This document shows positions 35,327 through 45,505 of a DNA stretch of 64,000 nt, piece by piece (position 1 is the stretch's first letter; every line of letters begins with the position of its first letter). The position numbers and the translations under genes were made by a program. The notes beneath the pieces were generated by a model that searched no databases, was not told the origin of the DNA, and was given only the letters and a program-made list of their open reading frames with translations. The stretch is from Proales similis (lineage: Eukaryota; Rotifera; Eurotatoria; Ploima; Proalidae): the NCBI GenBank assembly GCA_019059635.1, contig JAGVRJ010000005.1, positions 434,001 to 498,000 on the forward strand, in the 5' to 3' direction.

Positions 35327-36561
35327 TCAAACTTTTCCTTCATCTATTAAATGCTCGGTTTCTGTATCTTTATCGAGAGATGGCGCAATGGTTGGATGTT
35401 GCGGCAGACCATCAAGGTATTTGAAATAGGAATAGCTCGAGAAGCCTGAAAAAGTAAGGCAAAGAAAAACAAGAGCGAGTGGAAAAATCGTTTACCTATG
35501 GTGACCGCTGTGATCGCAATTATCTGGACAAGAGAAACAGGATCTCGGAAAAGTAGAAAACCGGCGAGAATGATAATTGCGAGCTTGGCGTTGCCGATCA
35601 TGTTGTATCTAGAACCAATGATGGCTTAGACGAATCAGCTGATAAGAGGCTAAGAAGAAGGCTTACGTGAGCGCAGACGTGGTGCCTATAATCCAATAGG
35701 TCGACAAGTTGACAAGCAAGGCAAGCACGCTGGAGAGAAGGACCATTCCCTGAGAGCGAACCACACATTTCTAAGCGGTCAAGTCAAAGCATCAGATTCT
35801 CATCTTACCCATTCCTCGGCAGAACGGTTCGGGTTTATAAGGCCATGGCCGCCGGTGACTGGCTCAAAAAAAGGCACCACGAATAGGAGCAGAGCGCAGG
35901 AGAGAGGCGCCTGATAGAAAAGGAGCTGAGCAGCGTTCAGCTCAAACTCTTTTTGTTTCTCTCCGATCCACTGGCAACTGGGCTTAGAGCAAACTGACCA
36001 CACATTGCCTTTGGCAAGCTTACCACTAGATAAAGCGAAGTGACTATGACGGCCGACAGGCCGAACACAACTCCGACAAGGTTGAAACTCAGGTCAAAGT
36101 ATGAGTTGAAGAATACACCCAGCAAGACCGGGATCTAGATGGCGATTAATCGAGGCCTAGAAACTCACTAGAGAACAGATTACGATTGTCAGACGCACTC
36201 GCAATGAGTTGTGCCGCGCGTAGAAAACTTCTGAAATGAAGCAGACGCCTGGAATAGTGAGTGTCTTCAAGCATTGATAGGTGCCCACGGTGTTGAACTC
36301 CAAAGACAGGTTTGTGAGCACCACGAAGCCGCAGAATGTCACCGCCATGGGCAGCATGGCCAATAAGGGCACTCTTTTCGGTTTGAGCGAACCGAGCAGG
36401 AAACTCGCCAGCAAGCCGAGGAAGGTGACGAAGAAGTGAATGGCCGTGAGAGTGACGTTGGGAAACTTGTACTTTTTATAGATGAATTTATTCACCTGAA
36501 TCAGACCAACACCGCTGAAAAAATTGATTATTATTCCGAGTAGGACTAAAGCTTTCCTCAT
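35327..36561 (-). CDS. SLC35E3: SLC35E3-like nucleotide-sugar/triose-phosphate-type transporter (copy 1)
   Basis: This is a Golgi/ER solute carrier of the drug/metabolite superfamily: 330 aa with about ten predicted membrane helices. Exons in gene order: 36561-36169, 36134-36024, 35982-35809, 35749-35667, 35608-35496 and 35445-35327, in frame. Family landmarks include QVNKFIYKKYKFPNVTLTAIHF, LTNLSLEFNTVGTYQCLKTLTIP, QLLFYQAPLSC and GFLLFRDPVS, matching animal SLC35E3. The physiological substrate of that family is not established. The intron at 36135-36168 is only 34 nt. A second nearly identical gene lies at 39463-40697 on the same strand, with FARSA between. The two proteins differ mainly in the first 65 residues and the last 30. 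Confidence 0.93.
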
Positions 36562-37112
36562 TTCTTCGCTCTGTTTTCGTTTTGCTTAAATTTACTTCAA
36601 CTTCTTCAATTTTTGTGATTGTGGCCTTTTCCTGATTAGTTTACTTTCTCTTTCATAATAAAAAGACTTTTCTATCCAATCATTATTTTAGGGATAAAAA
36701 TTCAAGTTTTATTGTAATAAGCTTTCTATCTAGACTCTCAATATTTTGACATGCTTTTGTGAGCCATTCTTGAGATTTTATAATGATTTACTTTATACGC
36801 TTCACCAGTCAATCGAAGAAGGTAATTTTTTTTTTTTGAGTCAGTAGAGTTGGAAAGTTTTCTATGAACTTGCAAAAGTTTCATTTCTCATAGTAAGTTT
36901 TACTTATTTTTTGTTCAAATCTCAGAACTAAAGTTCTTCAGTTTCCCCTCTTTTTCAAGGTTTTATATTTTATCTTAACCTACTATCACCTTATTTATAT
37001 CCAGATTATTATCGATTTATCACTCATGCGATTAATACTAAGGGAAAAAAGAGCCCTCTATCTTGGTGGACGCCAATTTTATTCTCTGCTCTTGCTTCAT
37101 TTTTATGTGTCT
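36562..37112. other. Spacer between SLC35E3 copy 1 and FARSA
   Basis: An AT-rich spacer with no coding signal. It holds the promoter of SLC35E3 copy 1 and the 3' end of FARSA: TTTATT at 37078-37083 reads AATAAA on the minus strand, 30 nt after the FARSA stop. The sequence just upstream of the ATG is not alignable by eye to that of copy 2. Confidence 0.55.
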
Positions 37113-39133
37113 TTACTTGTGAATGCGGCAGATCGGATTATCGTAGACCATTCTCAGATTTACTTTGTGGCCCACAAGGTCTCGAATGTTGTTGATGCCG
37201 TATTTGATCATCGTCGGTCTAGTAATTTCTATTACTCGGTCGAATTCCTCATATTGAGCCGTTTATTACCGTTCGAGCGAAAGACCCCAAGCCAGCACGG
37301 TGACGTCTGGTGGCAGATTCATCGGCAGAAGCATTTCGGGACGGAAAACACCCGAGTTTCCAACCTCGACCCATTTGTTGAGCCCTTTGGAGAGCAGTCG
37401 ATTATTTTTGTTTCGATTGAGGTTAAGCAATTTAGCGAAGATGATACCATGATGAAAAGCGAATATTTCCATGCTGGGCTCCGTGTACGGGTTATATGCC
37501 GGCTTGAATCGTAGATTGGTCAGACCTTGAAGTTCAAAATTTTAACGTTTTTTTTTAATTCTTTATGCTTAATCATGAATACCAAGTTTGCCAAAGAACT
37601 CTTTAAACAGGCCGATCATATCGCCCAGAGTTAGATTGTAGTCGGCAACCACTCCTTCGATTTGATGAAACTCGGCCAAATGAGTGGCGTCCAGTGTTTC
37701 GTTCCTGAACACTTTATCAATTGAAAAGTACTTGACTGGCCGGAACCCCTATTTAAGAGTAAATAAGTCGGCAGTGTTCCTGAGTTAAGAGTGTGCCATG
37801 TATTTACTTCTTGGGCAAGCTTGTAGAGCATTCGAGCACTAACTGCGGTCGTGTGTGTTCGCAGAATGTTTTTCTGAGCTTCTTCCAGCTTCCATTCGTA
37901 CTTGTAGCCCTGCGATCCGTAGCCGCCGCCGTTCATGTGAGTCTGCTTCACTCTTTCCAAGTAGTCGTTCGGAAATCGGGTGCTCAGCGCCGGCTCAGAA
38001 ATGAAAAAAGTGTCGTGCGCGTCACGAGCCGGATGTTGCTGTGGCTGAAACAGTGAGTCGAAATTCCAGAAACCGTTCTCGATATAATTATTGGTGGGCA
38101 TCTCCGTAAAGCTGTATAAAACGAAATTTGAGCCAATATTGGCCATTGCCTCAGCAAGTGCAAGTTCATACCCGAGCTCGATGAATATCTTGCGAATTTC
38201 AGTTCGCACCTTCAGCAATGGATGAAGGTGACCTGACTCTGGCATAGTGCCCAAGGCATTGAAGTTGTACTCTTTGAAATTTTTCTCTTTCCAGCTTCCA
38301 CTTTGGTGCGATTATTAAGTCACAACAATGGGTAAATCGGCACCTGAGTGATTACTTGGCCATCATTTCGGCAGTCAACTCTTTTTCCGGCTTTTCAATG
38401 TTGGTTGTGAAATTCGCTCCTTTTCGCACGATCAAAACAGTCACCGTCCTAAAAGCAGTTGAGAGTAAGAGATGAGCACCACGTGGACTTGGGTTCTAAG
38501 GGGATTACACTTCGCTGATGAGCTTTCTCTTTTTCAAGTCCTGGACAGCTTTGTCGGGCACTTCATCCAGTTTGAGGTTTTGAATTTTGCTAAGCAAATC
38601 CTTAACTTCGTCTTTAACTTCGGCAACCTTCAAAAAGTTCATTTCAATAAATTAGAGCAAATTGATGGCCGGTACGAGCTAGAAGTTGGGAGTTTGCCTT
38701 TCGAGTGACTTTTGGACCGCTCGGATCGCTCTTGTCAACGAGAATCCATCCATTGGCCATTGCCTTGCTGAAACCAAGTTTGGCGTGGACGAACGATTTC
38801 ATCAAGTCGGTTTGGGAAATTCCGTCTTGAGGGATTTTGCTCATTAGAATCGCTTCATGGCTTCCGTTTCTGATAATCTGCTGGGCTTCATCGTTTAGCT
38901 GAAATGTTTTGAACGATTTCTGCTCGACGTCAACAATCTTAATTCACAATCACATGAAAATTCACCAAACGCCATTAAGATGATCACTCAACTACCCCTT
39001 GGTTAACTTGTAAACTCTTGACTGCTCCGATCACTTTCTGGTGGTCCAATCCACGCTCTTGAGCGTATTCAAGTGTATGAAGCGAGTCATTTTGACTGAG
39101 GAAGGTCAAAACTTCTTGGGCAAGTTCGCTCAT
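37113..39133 (-). CDS. FARSA: Cytosolic phenylalanyl-tRNA synthetase alpha subunit
   Basis: This is the catalytic alpha subunit of the alpha2beta2 enzyme that charges tRNA-Phe. It has 515 aa in nine exons, in gene order 39133-38996, 38937-38698, 38627-38509, 38448-38356, 38300-37808, 37748-37583, 37525-37448, 37384-37270 and 37218-37113, in exact frame. The N-terminal winged-helix DNA/tRNA-binding modules lead to the class II core: [42 protein letters not shown], motif 2 ([20 protein letters not shown]) and motif 3 (WGLSLERP). The end ([19 protein letters not shown]) is the family C-terminus. The second intron starts with GC, not GT (38697-38628). The gene is flanked by two copies of an SLC35E3-like gene, all on one strand. 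Confidence 0.96.
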
Positions 39134-39462
39134 TTTTATTTCACTTTTCTTCAGCACTCGTTCAAATCTTGATTGAAATTGAAAATTCACATTAATAAGA
39201 ACACATCCGTTGGCAGTTAAATCTTCTCTTTCTAATATTTGCTCTTCAATGCTGAAACATGTGTGCGAACGGTGACGTTAAGAATAGAAAATGCATTATG
39301 AAATAGTCGCTCGTAGTTCAAAATTAACTTAAAAACCGAGTTTTAAATGAAGTGGAGAAAAGAACACCGGTTGATTTGGCCTTCAAAAATGAAGAAAAAA
39401 CATCCGCAAAAAACATTTATTTATTTTTTCTTGTTTCGACAACAAAAAGAAAAGTTCGCACT
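39134..39462. other. Spacer between FARSA and SLC35E3 copy 2
   Basis: It contains the FARSA promoter and the 3' UTR of SLC35E3 copy 2. TTTATT at 39416-39421 reads AATAAA on the minus strand, 42 nt after the copy 2 stop. No coding sequence is seen. Confidence 0.55.
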
Positions 39463-40697
39463 TTAAGCTTTTTCTGGGTTAACCAGTTTCCTGGTTTCAG
39501 TATCTTTTGCCAGAGAGGGCACAATGGTTCGATGTCCCTGCAGACCATCAAGGTATTTGAAATAGGAATAGCTCGAGAAGCCTGAAAAAGTAAGGCAAAG
39601 AAAAACAGGAGCGAGTGGAAAAATCGTTTACCTATGGTGACCGCTGTGATCGCAATTATCTGGACAAGAGAAACAGGATCTCGGAAAAGTAGAAAACCGG
39701 CGAGAATGATAATTGCGAGCTTGACGCTGCCGACCATGTTGTATCTAGGACCAATGGTGGCTTTGACGAACCAGCTGATAAGAGGCTAAGATGATGGCTT
39801 ACGTGAGCGCAGACGTGGTTCCTATAATCCAATAGGTCGACAAGTTGACAAGCAAGGCAAGCACGCTCGAGAGAAGGACCATTCCCTGAGATCGAACCAC
39901 ACATTTCTGAGCGGTCAAGTCAAAGCATCAGACTCTCATCTTACCCATTCCTCGGCCGAACGGTTTGGGTTTATAAGGCCATGGTCGCCGGTGACTGGCT
40001 CAAAAAAAGGCACCACGAATAGGAGCAGAGCGCAGGAGAAAGGTGCTTGATAGAAAAGGAGCTGAGCAGCGTTCAGCTCAAACTCTTTTTGTTTCTCTCC
40101 GATCCACTGGCAACTCGGCTTAGAGCAAACTGACCATGCATTGGTTATGGCAAGCTTACCACTAGATAAAGCGAAGTGACTGTGACGGCCGACAGGCCGA
40201 AAACAACTCCGACAAGGTTGAAACTCAGGTCAAAGTATGAGTTGAAGAATACGCCCAGCAAGACCGGGATCTAGATGGCGATTAATCGAAGCCTAGAAAC
40301 TCACTAGAGAGCAGATTACGATTGTCAGCAGCACTCGCAATGAGTTGTGCCGCGCGTAGAAAACTTCTGAAATGAAGCAGACGCCTGGAATAGTGAGCGT
40401 CTTCAAGCATTGATAGGTGCCCACGGTGTTGAACTCCAAGGACAGGTTTGTGAGCACCACGAAGCCACAGAATGTCACTGCCATGGGCAGCATGGCCAAT
40501 AAGGGCACTCTTTTCGACTTGAGCGAGCCGAGCAGAGAACTCGCCAGCAAGCCGAGGAAGGTGACGAAGAAGTGAATGGCCGTGAGAGTGACGTTGGGAA
40601 ACTTGTACTTTTTATAGATGAATTTATTCAGCTGAATCAGGCCAACAGAGCTGACGAAATTGATTATTAGGCCGAGTAGCACCAACGCTTTCTTCAT
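39463..40697 (-). CDS. SLC35E3: SLC35E3-like transporter (copy 2)
   Basis: This is a duplicate of the gene at 35327-36561 with exactly the same exon lengths (393, 111, 174, 83, 113 and 119 nt) and 330 aa. Exons in gene order: 40697-40305, 40270-40160, 40118-39945, 39885-39803, 39744-39632 and 39581-39463. All five introns match copy 1 almost base for base; for example, the 34-nt intron at 40271-40304 differs at one position. The N-terminus (LIINFVSSVGLIQLN against IIINFFSGVGLIQVN) and the C-terminal tail (TETRKLVNPEKA against TETEHLIDEGKV) differ. Both copies look intact. Role as for copy 1; the differing tail may alter sorting. Confidence 0.93.
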
Positions 40698-41133
40698 TTT
40701 TCCGTTCTGCTATCGCTCTGGCTGATTTTACCGTGACTGTTTGAAATATTGTGATTATGGGTTTTTTTAATTTAGTTGGTTATCTCTGCCATAATTAGGA
40801 GACCTCCCTATTAAAAAAGTTGATAACAATCCTTTATTTCTGTTTTCTGTCTTCGAACCTACTTGAACGGTCACATTAGGTAGCATTTGTTGTTCGAACT
40901 CGAATCGTATTATCGGAGACAACTAGCAATACAAGGTGCTCTCGAGTAGCATCTTTTTCTTTATTCTTACTTTCACCCATCTGAGGCCACAGAAGTCTTT
41001 ACCCAATTTACTTTTTTTATTTCTCTTTAAAAAGACAATCTTTTACGCTCTGTTCGTTTCCAACACAACACGTGATGAAGACAGAAAGAAATAATTCGTC
41101 TTCTAATCTAAATGGGACATAGATCTTAGAAAT
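40698..41133. promoter_or_regulatory. Divergent spacer between SLC35E3 copy 2 and CHID1
   Basis: This 436-nt AT-rich region must hold both promoters. No clear TATA box or other motif was found. Confidence 0.4.
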
Positions 41134-42381
41134 ATGAAATTTGTAGAACAGCGTTTTGCGATCACGATTCTTTTATTATTGATTGTGCTGGCGTTTTCAG
41201 AAGGCACTCTTGGTCCCGGAGACAGGAAAAGGCGCACAAAGAACAACGTAGAAAATGAACAACAGTCTGAACAAAAGTTGGTCGACAAACCAGTTCAGCA
41301 AAGAGGACTTGTTCGTCCTGGAGCCGTCGGTTTTAATGAAATAGTTGCAAATCACCAAAAGTATTGCTCCAGCTGTTCCAACCAGAAGAATTTCAATGGC
41401 GCTGTTCTTGGATATGTTACGCCCTGGAACAATAGGGGCTACGATATAAGCAAAATATTTGGCCATAAGATCGACTACATAGGGCCTGTGTGGCTGCAAA
41501 TAGAACGAAAGGGAGTGAGGAAATACGAACTGAAAGGGTCGCACGATGTAGATATGGGCTGGATAAAGCAAGTTCGACAGCTCTCAGACAACAAGGCTCG
41601 TCTAGTTCCTCGGATCTTATTTGAAAACCTCAAAGTGGAGGATTTGCATGCGATGTTTAATCAAGAAACGGAACTCGAGGCCTTGAGCGAAATGCTTGTG
41701 AACAGAGCGAATGAGTTCAACTTTGACGGCTACATATTGGAGATTTACATGCAGCTTGGCGGTCAAGGCAAAGAGCAAATAAATCATCTGGTTCTGGACA
41801 TTGCAAATGCGTTAAAGCAAGTCGGTAAAGAGCTCATTCTGGTTGTTCCGCCACCAATCGCTCATTTGAGGAGTGAATCGGATCAAACGAGTGTGTTCAC
41901 TTTGAATGATTTCGATCAGCTAAAAGACGCGGTCTCAGGCTTCTCATTGATGACCTACGACTACGCATCGCACAGTGGAATGATCGCGCCCAACGCACCC
42001 ATTGAATGGGTGGAAAAAAACGCCAATTACTTTGTTGATAAATATCCGAGCTATTCGCACAAGATTTTGCTTGGCCTCAACTTTTACGGAACAAAATTCG
42101 AGCTCGACGTTAGCAACGGAGGAAAGCGCCTGCGCAAAATGGAGCCAATTTTAGGCACCAGTTTTATCGACTTTTTAAAGCAATACGAATGCGAGCTTCA
42201 ATATGACGAGAAAAGCGCCGAACACTACGTGGTTCAGCCGTTGGGAGACGTTCATTTGATCGTGTTTTATCCCACACTGCAGTCGATCAAAGAACGAATC
42301 GATCTTGCCGAGCGACTCAACACCGGCTTGTCCATCTGGGAGCTGGGACAAGGACTCGACTATTTTTATGATCTGCTTTGA
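41134..42381 (+). CDS. CHID1: Chitinase domain-containing protein 1 (stabilin-1-interacting chitinase-like protein)
   Basis: This is a secretory or lysosomal GH18-fold protein of 415 aa in a single exon; family length is about 390-400. The signal peptide (residues 1-25, ITILLLLIVLAFSEG) starts at the ATG at 41134. The GH18 barrel includes VLGYVTPWNNRGYD, PVWLQI, VPRILFE, DAVSGFSLMTYDY, KILLGLNFYG and the diagnostic C-terminus SIWELGQGLDYFYDLL. The strand that carries the catalytic DxxDxDxE in chitinases reads NFDGYILEIYM, so the acidic residues are missing. This is also true of known CHID1 proteins, which bind saccharides without hydrolysis. A dibasic region follows the signal peptide. Poly(A) signal at 42432-42437. 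Confidence 0.95.
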   Translation: MKFVEQRFAITILLLLIVLAFSEGTLGPGDRKRRTKNNVENEQQSEQKLVDKPVQQRGLVRPGAVGFNEIVANHQKYCSSCSNQKNFNGAVLGYVTPWNNRGYDISKIFGHKIDYIGPVWLQIERKGVRKYELKGSHDVDMGWIKQVRQLSDNKARLVPRILFENLKVEDLHAMFNQETELEALSEMLVNRANEFNFDGYILEIYMQLGGQGKEQINHLVLDIANALKQVGKELILVVPPPIAHLRSESDQTSVFTLNDFDQLKDAVSGFSLMTYDYASHSGMIAPNAPIEWVEKNANYFVDKYPSYSHKILLGLNFYGTKFELDVSNGGKRLRKMEPILGTSFIDFLKQYECELQYDEKSAEHYVVQPLGDVHLIVFYPTLQSIKERIDLAERLNTGLSIWELGQGLDYFYDLL

Positions 42382-42431
42382 ACACTTCGCTTTGCTGGCT
42401 AGGAACGGAACAAAGTTCTGCTCTGTGTCCA

Positions 42432-42437
42432 AATAAA
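42432..42437 (+). terminator. Poly(A) signal of CHID1
   Basis: AATAAA, 51 nt after the stop codon. KLHDC10 begins about 150 nt further on, so the two plus-strand genes are tightly packed. Confidence 0.6.
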
Positions 42438-42586
42438 TCTGAAAGTTAAAGGTTTTCGTTGGTGAAATAAACATGCTGAACGAAGCAAATGCTTGCCACA
42501 GCAGTTCTCAGACCAAAACTATCTCACTTTAGAACGGGGCGGAAAGAAAATAATCCAACTAGACCAGGCGTTTGAGGAGTAGTCGA

Positions 42587-44401
42587 ATGTCTATTTGGAG
42601 CTGGCTTATTCCTACAACAGCGCTCACTCTTTTTGCTAGATTCATACGCTGGGCATTTGCAAACGCAATCAACAGAGGGCGTCACATTAACGTCGAAATG
42701 AGTGTTGAGAACAGCAAGACAGACAGAGAAAAGCGGAGGCGAGCGATTGCCAAAGATCTTCGTGTGTTCGAGTTTGTGAATGAAAAGACCTCGTGGAACC
42801 GGGCCGGCTTTCCCAGTCCGCGCTCTGGACATCGAGGCGTCTGCGATGGCAAATACTTTTGGATATGGGGCGGCTATTGCCCGCCCAACGATTCCAACAC
42901 TTCTGAAGATGACAGCACTGACGAAGAGGAGAATGATGAGCGCTCTCCTCTCTTTCCGGAGGTAGTTTCCAATCAATCTTTTGAATCGAGTCTCCCAATC
43001 AAGATCAATCGTTTGCAGTTGTGGCGATTTAACATTACAACAAAATTTTGGGAGAAGATTGAGACGAGTGGTGACGTTCCTCGAGACACAGTGGCCAGCC
43101 ATTGCCGTAATTCCCCTCTGCAATATCTGCCCTTTCCGATAGCGTTGAAAAGCCTTTCTTTTCCACAGTCTGTCTGATCAACAACAACACTCTGATGGCC
43201 TTCGGAGGAACTGGGTTCCCTTTCGGTACTCTTCAAACCGAATACATTTCCGGCTTCTTTTTTTCAAACTGGAGTCGGCTTCAAAAGGCGCTGCACTTTC
43301 GAACTCGGTCTATCTCTGCAATCTGACTACGTTCGTCTGGACCCGACATGAACTCAATGGCGAGCCTCCGCTACCACTTTACGGCAGTGTAAGTAGTTCA
43401 GAGTGAACTTCCGATCGCGGCTGACGAGAATACTTTGAAAAGAGCTTGGTGAAAGATAGAAACTTTGTGTATGTGCTTTGCGGCACAAATTCTAGGCAAT
43501 ATTGCGCAAACGTGTACAGAATCGACCTGAGAACTATGAGCTCGGAAAAGCTGTTTGACTCTTTAATGGTGTACGACACGGCGTCCTATACGGCTCGGGC
43601 CCGGCTCAACCAAGACTATCCGAACGAGTTCATGTCCGGCCTATTTCGACAAGAGGTCGCGCTCTACAAAGACAATTTCTACCTGTTTGGTGGAGGCAAA
43701 AATGACGGTGACGCTTATGCTCTAGATAAGGTAGCCAAATGCATAGCTCAAAGCTCAAGTCTCGTTTATTTTGGTTTTTATTTTATTTTAGATTCCTGTT
43801 TTTAGCCTTGACAAGCTCGACTGGAAGTTTGTTGACTCACAGCCAGACCCAGGCACCAAAGGTGAATCACACATTTAAAGGCTCAATTCTTTCTCTTTTC
43901 TACTCTAGAGCCGAATAGAGTATCCTCAGCCGAGGAAATTTCATTCGTTGATTCAACACGAAAATCTGGTCTACATATTCGGTGGACTCTACTGCAGTCT
44001 AGAGCGGCAAGAGTTTCGCACGGTCAAGAACTGTGTATGGCGAATTGACCTTGAGACAATGGAGTGGACTCGACTCGACATAAAACTGCCGATTCTCACC
44101 TATTTCCATGCGGCAGCCAGCACCCCGGTGAGCAATTGGAGCCACTTGGTCGCAGCATTTATGATCAGCTAATCGTTGTCAAATTTAGAGCGGCCAAGTA
44201 TTCATTCACGGCGGAGTGAAGGAGTTCAACGACACAACGATGGTGCGCATAAACCGGCTTTATTCAATTCGACTGAAAATTCCGTCGTTAGCCGAGATGA
44301 GCTGGATCAAGTTGATGGCTTTGTTTCCGAGCTTTCCCCAGCTGCCTCAAGATAAACTCATCGACTTGGGCGTGCCGATAAACTTTTTGAAAAAATTATG
44401 A
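42587..44401 (+). CDS. KLHDC10: Kelch domain-containing protein 10 (KLHDC10/slim orthologue)
   Basis: This is a six-bladed kelch protein. Vertebrate KLHDC10 is a substrate receptor of a cullin-2 ubiquitin ligase. Exons: 42587-43106, 43169-43225, 43288-43388, 43443-43730, 43792-43830, 43909-44127 and 44189-44401, about 478 aa. Kelch signatures are RSGHRGVCDGKYFWIWGGY, MAFGGTGFPFG, NFYLFGGG, NLVYIFGG and VFIHGGV. The C-terminus (SWIKLMALFP ... LIDLGVPINFLKK) matches the motif after the propeller in KLHDC10. An acidic insert (about residues 105-125) lies in blade 1. The start could instead be the ATG at 42698. The fifth exon is uncertain: the stronger donor at 43862 breaks the frame, while the weaker one at 43831 keeps it. 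Confidence 0.88.
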
Positions 44402-44781
44402 ATTTCAACTTGCATAAACAACGCCATTGGTCGCGTTCAAGAATTCAGCGTCACTCTTAGTGCTGAGTTGTCTCTTACTTTCGTTTATCTTTTCAACACC
44501 AGCTCGGACATATCACCTCGCTTCTATTAAAAAAAAAGCCTCATTAACTCTGGTTATATCCACAAATGCGTTTGCTTTCTTGATGTTTTCTCAATCATTA
44601 TTTGTTTGGCTCTCTTGTTTCTTATTTTAACGATTTTTTGAATGAAATGTTGAAATGTTGTATGAATCAAGCTTAGAAACATTTTTTAACAAAAAGAAAC
44701 ACGAATCATTGATCGAACCAATCAAGAATAAAAAAAAATGACTATTTTCAATTTGATCTTTAGAAGATATTTTAATTTGCA
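44402..44781. other. Spacer between KLHDC10 and the GST gene
   Basis: An AT-rich region of 380 nt. It should hold the KLHDC10 poly(A) site and the GST promoter. No clear motif is seen. Confidence 0.45.
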
Positions 44782-45450
44782 ATGAGCGTCTCGTACAAAC
44801 TTATTTACTTCGACCTGAAAGGTCGAGCAGAGCCGCTGCGAATGCTGTTTTCATTGGCGGGCCAAACATACGAAGACCAGCGAGTGCCTTTCGAACAATG
44901 GCCTGCTGTGAAGCAGACAGTTCCTTTCGAGCAGCTGCCCGTTCTGGAAGTGAGCGAAAATGGGCAAAAAACGGTGCTGGCCCAGACATTGCCCATCGCT
45001 CAGTTCCTCGCCAATCGATTCGGACTGAATGGAAAGAACGATATTGACCAGACCCGATCTAACATGTTGGTTCAACACGTGATCGACATTCTAGGCCACG
45101 TGGTCGGCGCCTATAAGAACCGCTCAGGAGTTGACCAACAAAAGAGACTCGACGATGTGTTCAACAACACTGTGCCACACATGCTGCGCATGATCGAGAA
45201 AATGCTCGTTCAGAGTGAATCGGGCTATCTGGTCGGTGACTCGCTCACTCTTGCTGACATATTTCTCATCAACTTTTACGACTGGCTCATGGAGCGCAAA
45301 GGCCAAGTCCTGGAGCCTTTTAAGCTGCTCAAGGAGCATGACGCTAAGATAAGAGCTTTGCCGGTTATTGCCGAACATCTAGCTCGCCATTCTGGAGTTC
45401 GCCTCTCTATTTACACCCCGGCGCCGACTAACAGCTCGTCTAATCTTTGA
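44782..45450 (+). CDS. Sigma-class glutathione S-transferase
   Basis: This cytosolic enzyme conjugates glutathione to electrophiles, and sigma forms may also act as prostaglandin D synthase. It has 222 aa in a single exon. The thioredoxin-like N-terminal domain starts SYKLIYFDLKGRAEPLRML, with catalytic Tyr9. The cis-proline motif (FEQLPVLEV) and the glutathione-binding QTLPIAQFLANRFGL follow. The helical C-terminal domain includes GYLVGDSLTLADIFLINFYDWL, the sigma/alpha-type capping motif. The tail (TPAPTNSSSNL) is longer than usual. The gene is convergent with POLR1A and their stop codons are 55 nt apart. Confidence 0.95.
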   Translation: MSVSYKLIYFDLKGRAEPLRMLFSLAGQTYEDQRVPFEQWPAVKQTVPFEQLPVLEVSENGQKTVLAQTLPIAQFLANRFGLNGKNDIDQTRSNMLVQHVIDILGHVVGAYKNRSGVDQQKRLDDVFNNTVPHMLRMIEKMLVQSESGYLVGDSLTLADIFLINFYDWLMERKGQVLEPFKLLKEHDAKIRALPVIAEHLARHSGVRLSIYTPAPTNSSSNL

Positions 45451-45465
45451 TCTCATGCGAGACGA

Positions 45466-45499
45466 AATAAAGTTTTAATCAATTTCTGGTTTCTTTATT
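45466..45499. terminator. Back-to-back poly(A) signals of the GST gene (+) and POLR1A (-)
   Basis: AATAAA at 45466-45471 serves the GST gene. TTTATT at 45494-45499 reads AATAAA on the minus strand, directly after the POLR1A stop. Cleavage 10-30 nt beyond each signal would make the two transcripts overlap. Confidence 0.6.
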
Positions 45500-45505
45500 T
45501 GGTTT

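Noticed and set aside
35327..40697. Assembly duplication artefact as the cause of the two SLC35E3 copies
   Set aside because: The copies differ at many replacement sites at both ends and have unrelated flanks, so they are not two haplotypes of one locus placed in tandem, although read depth would settle it.
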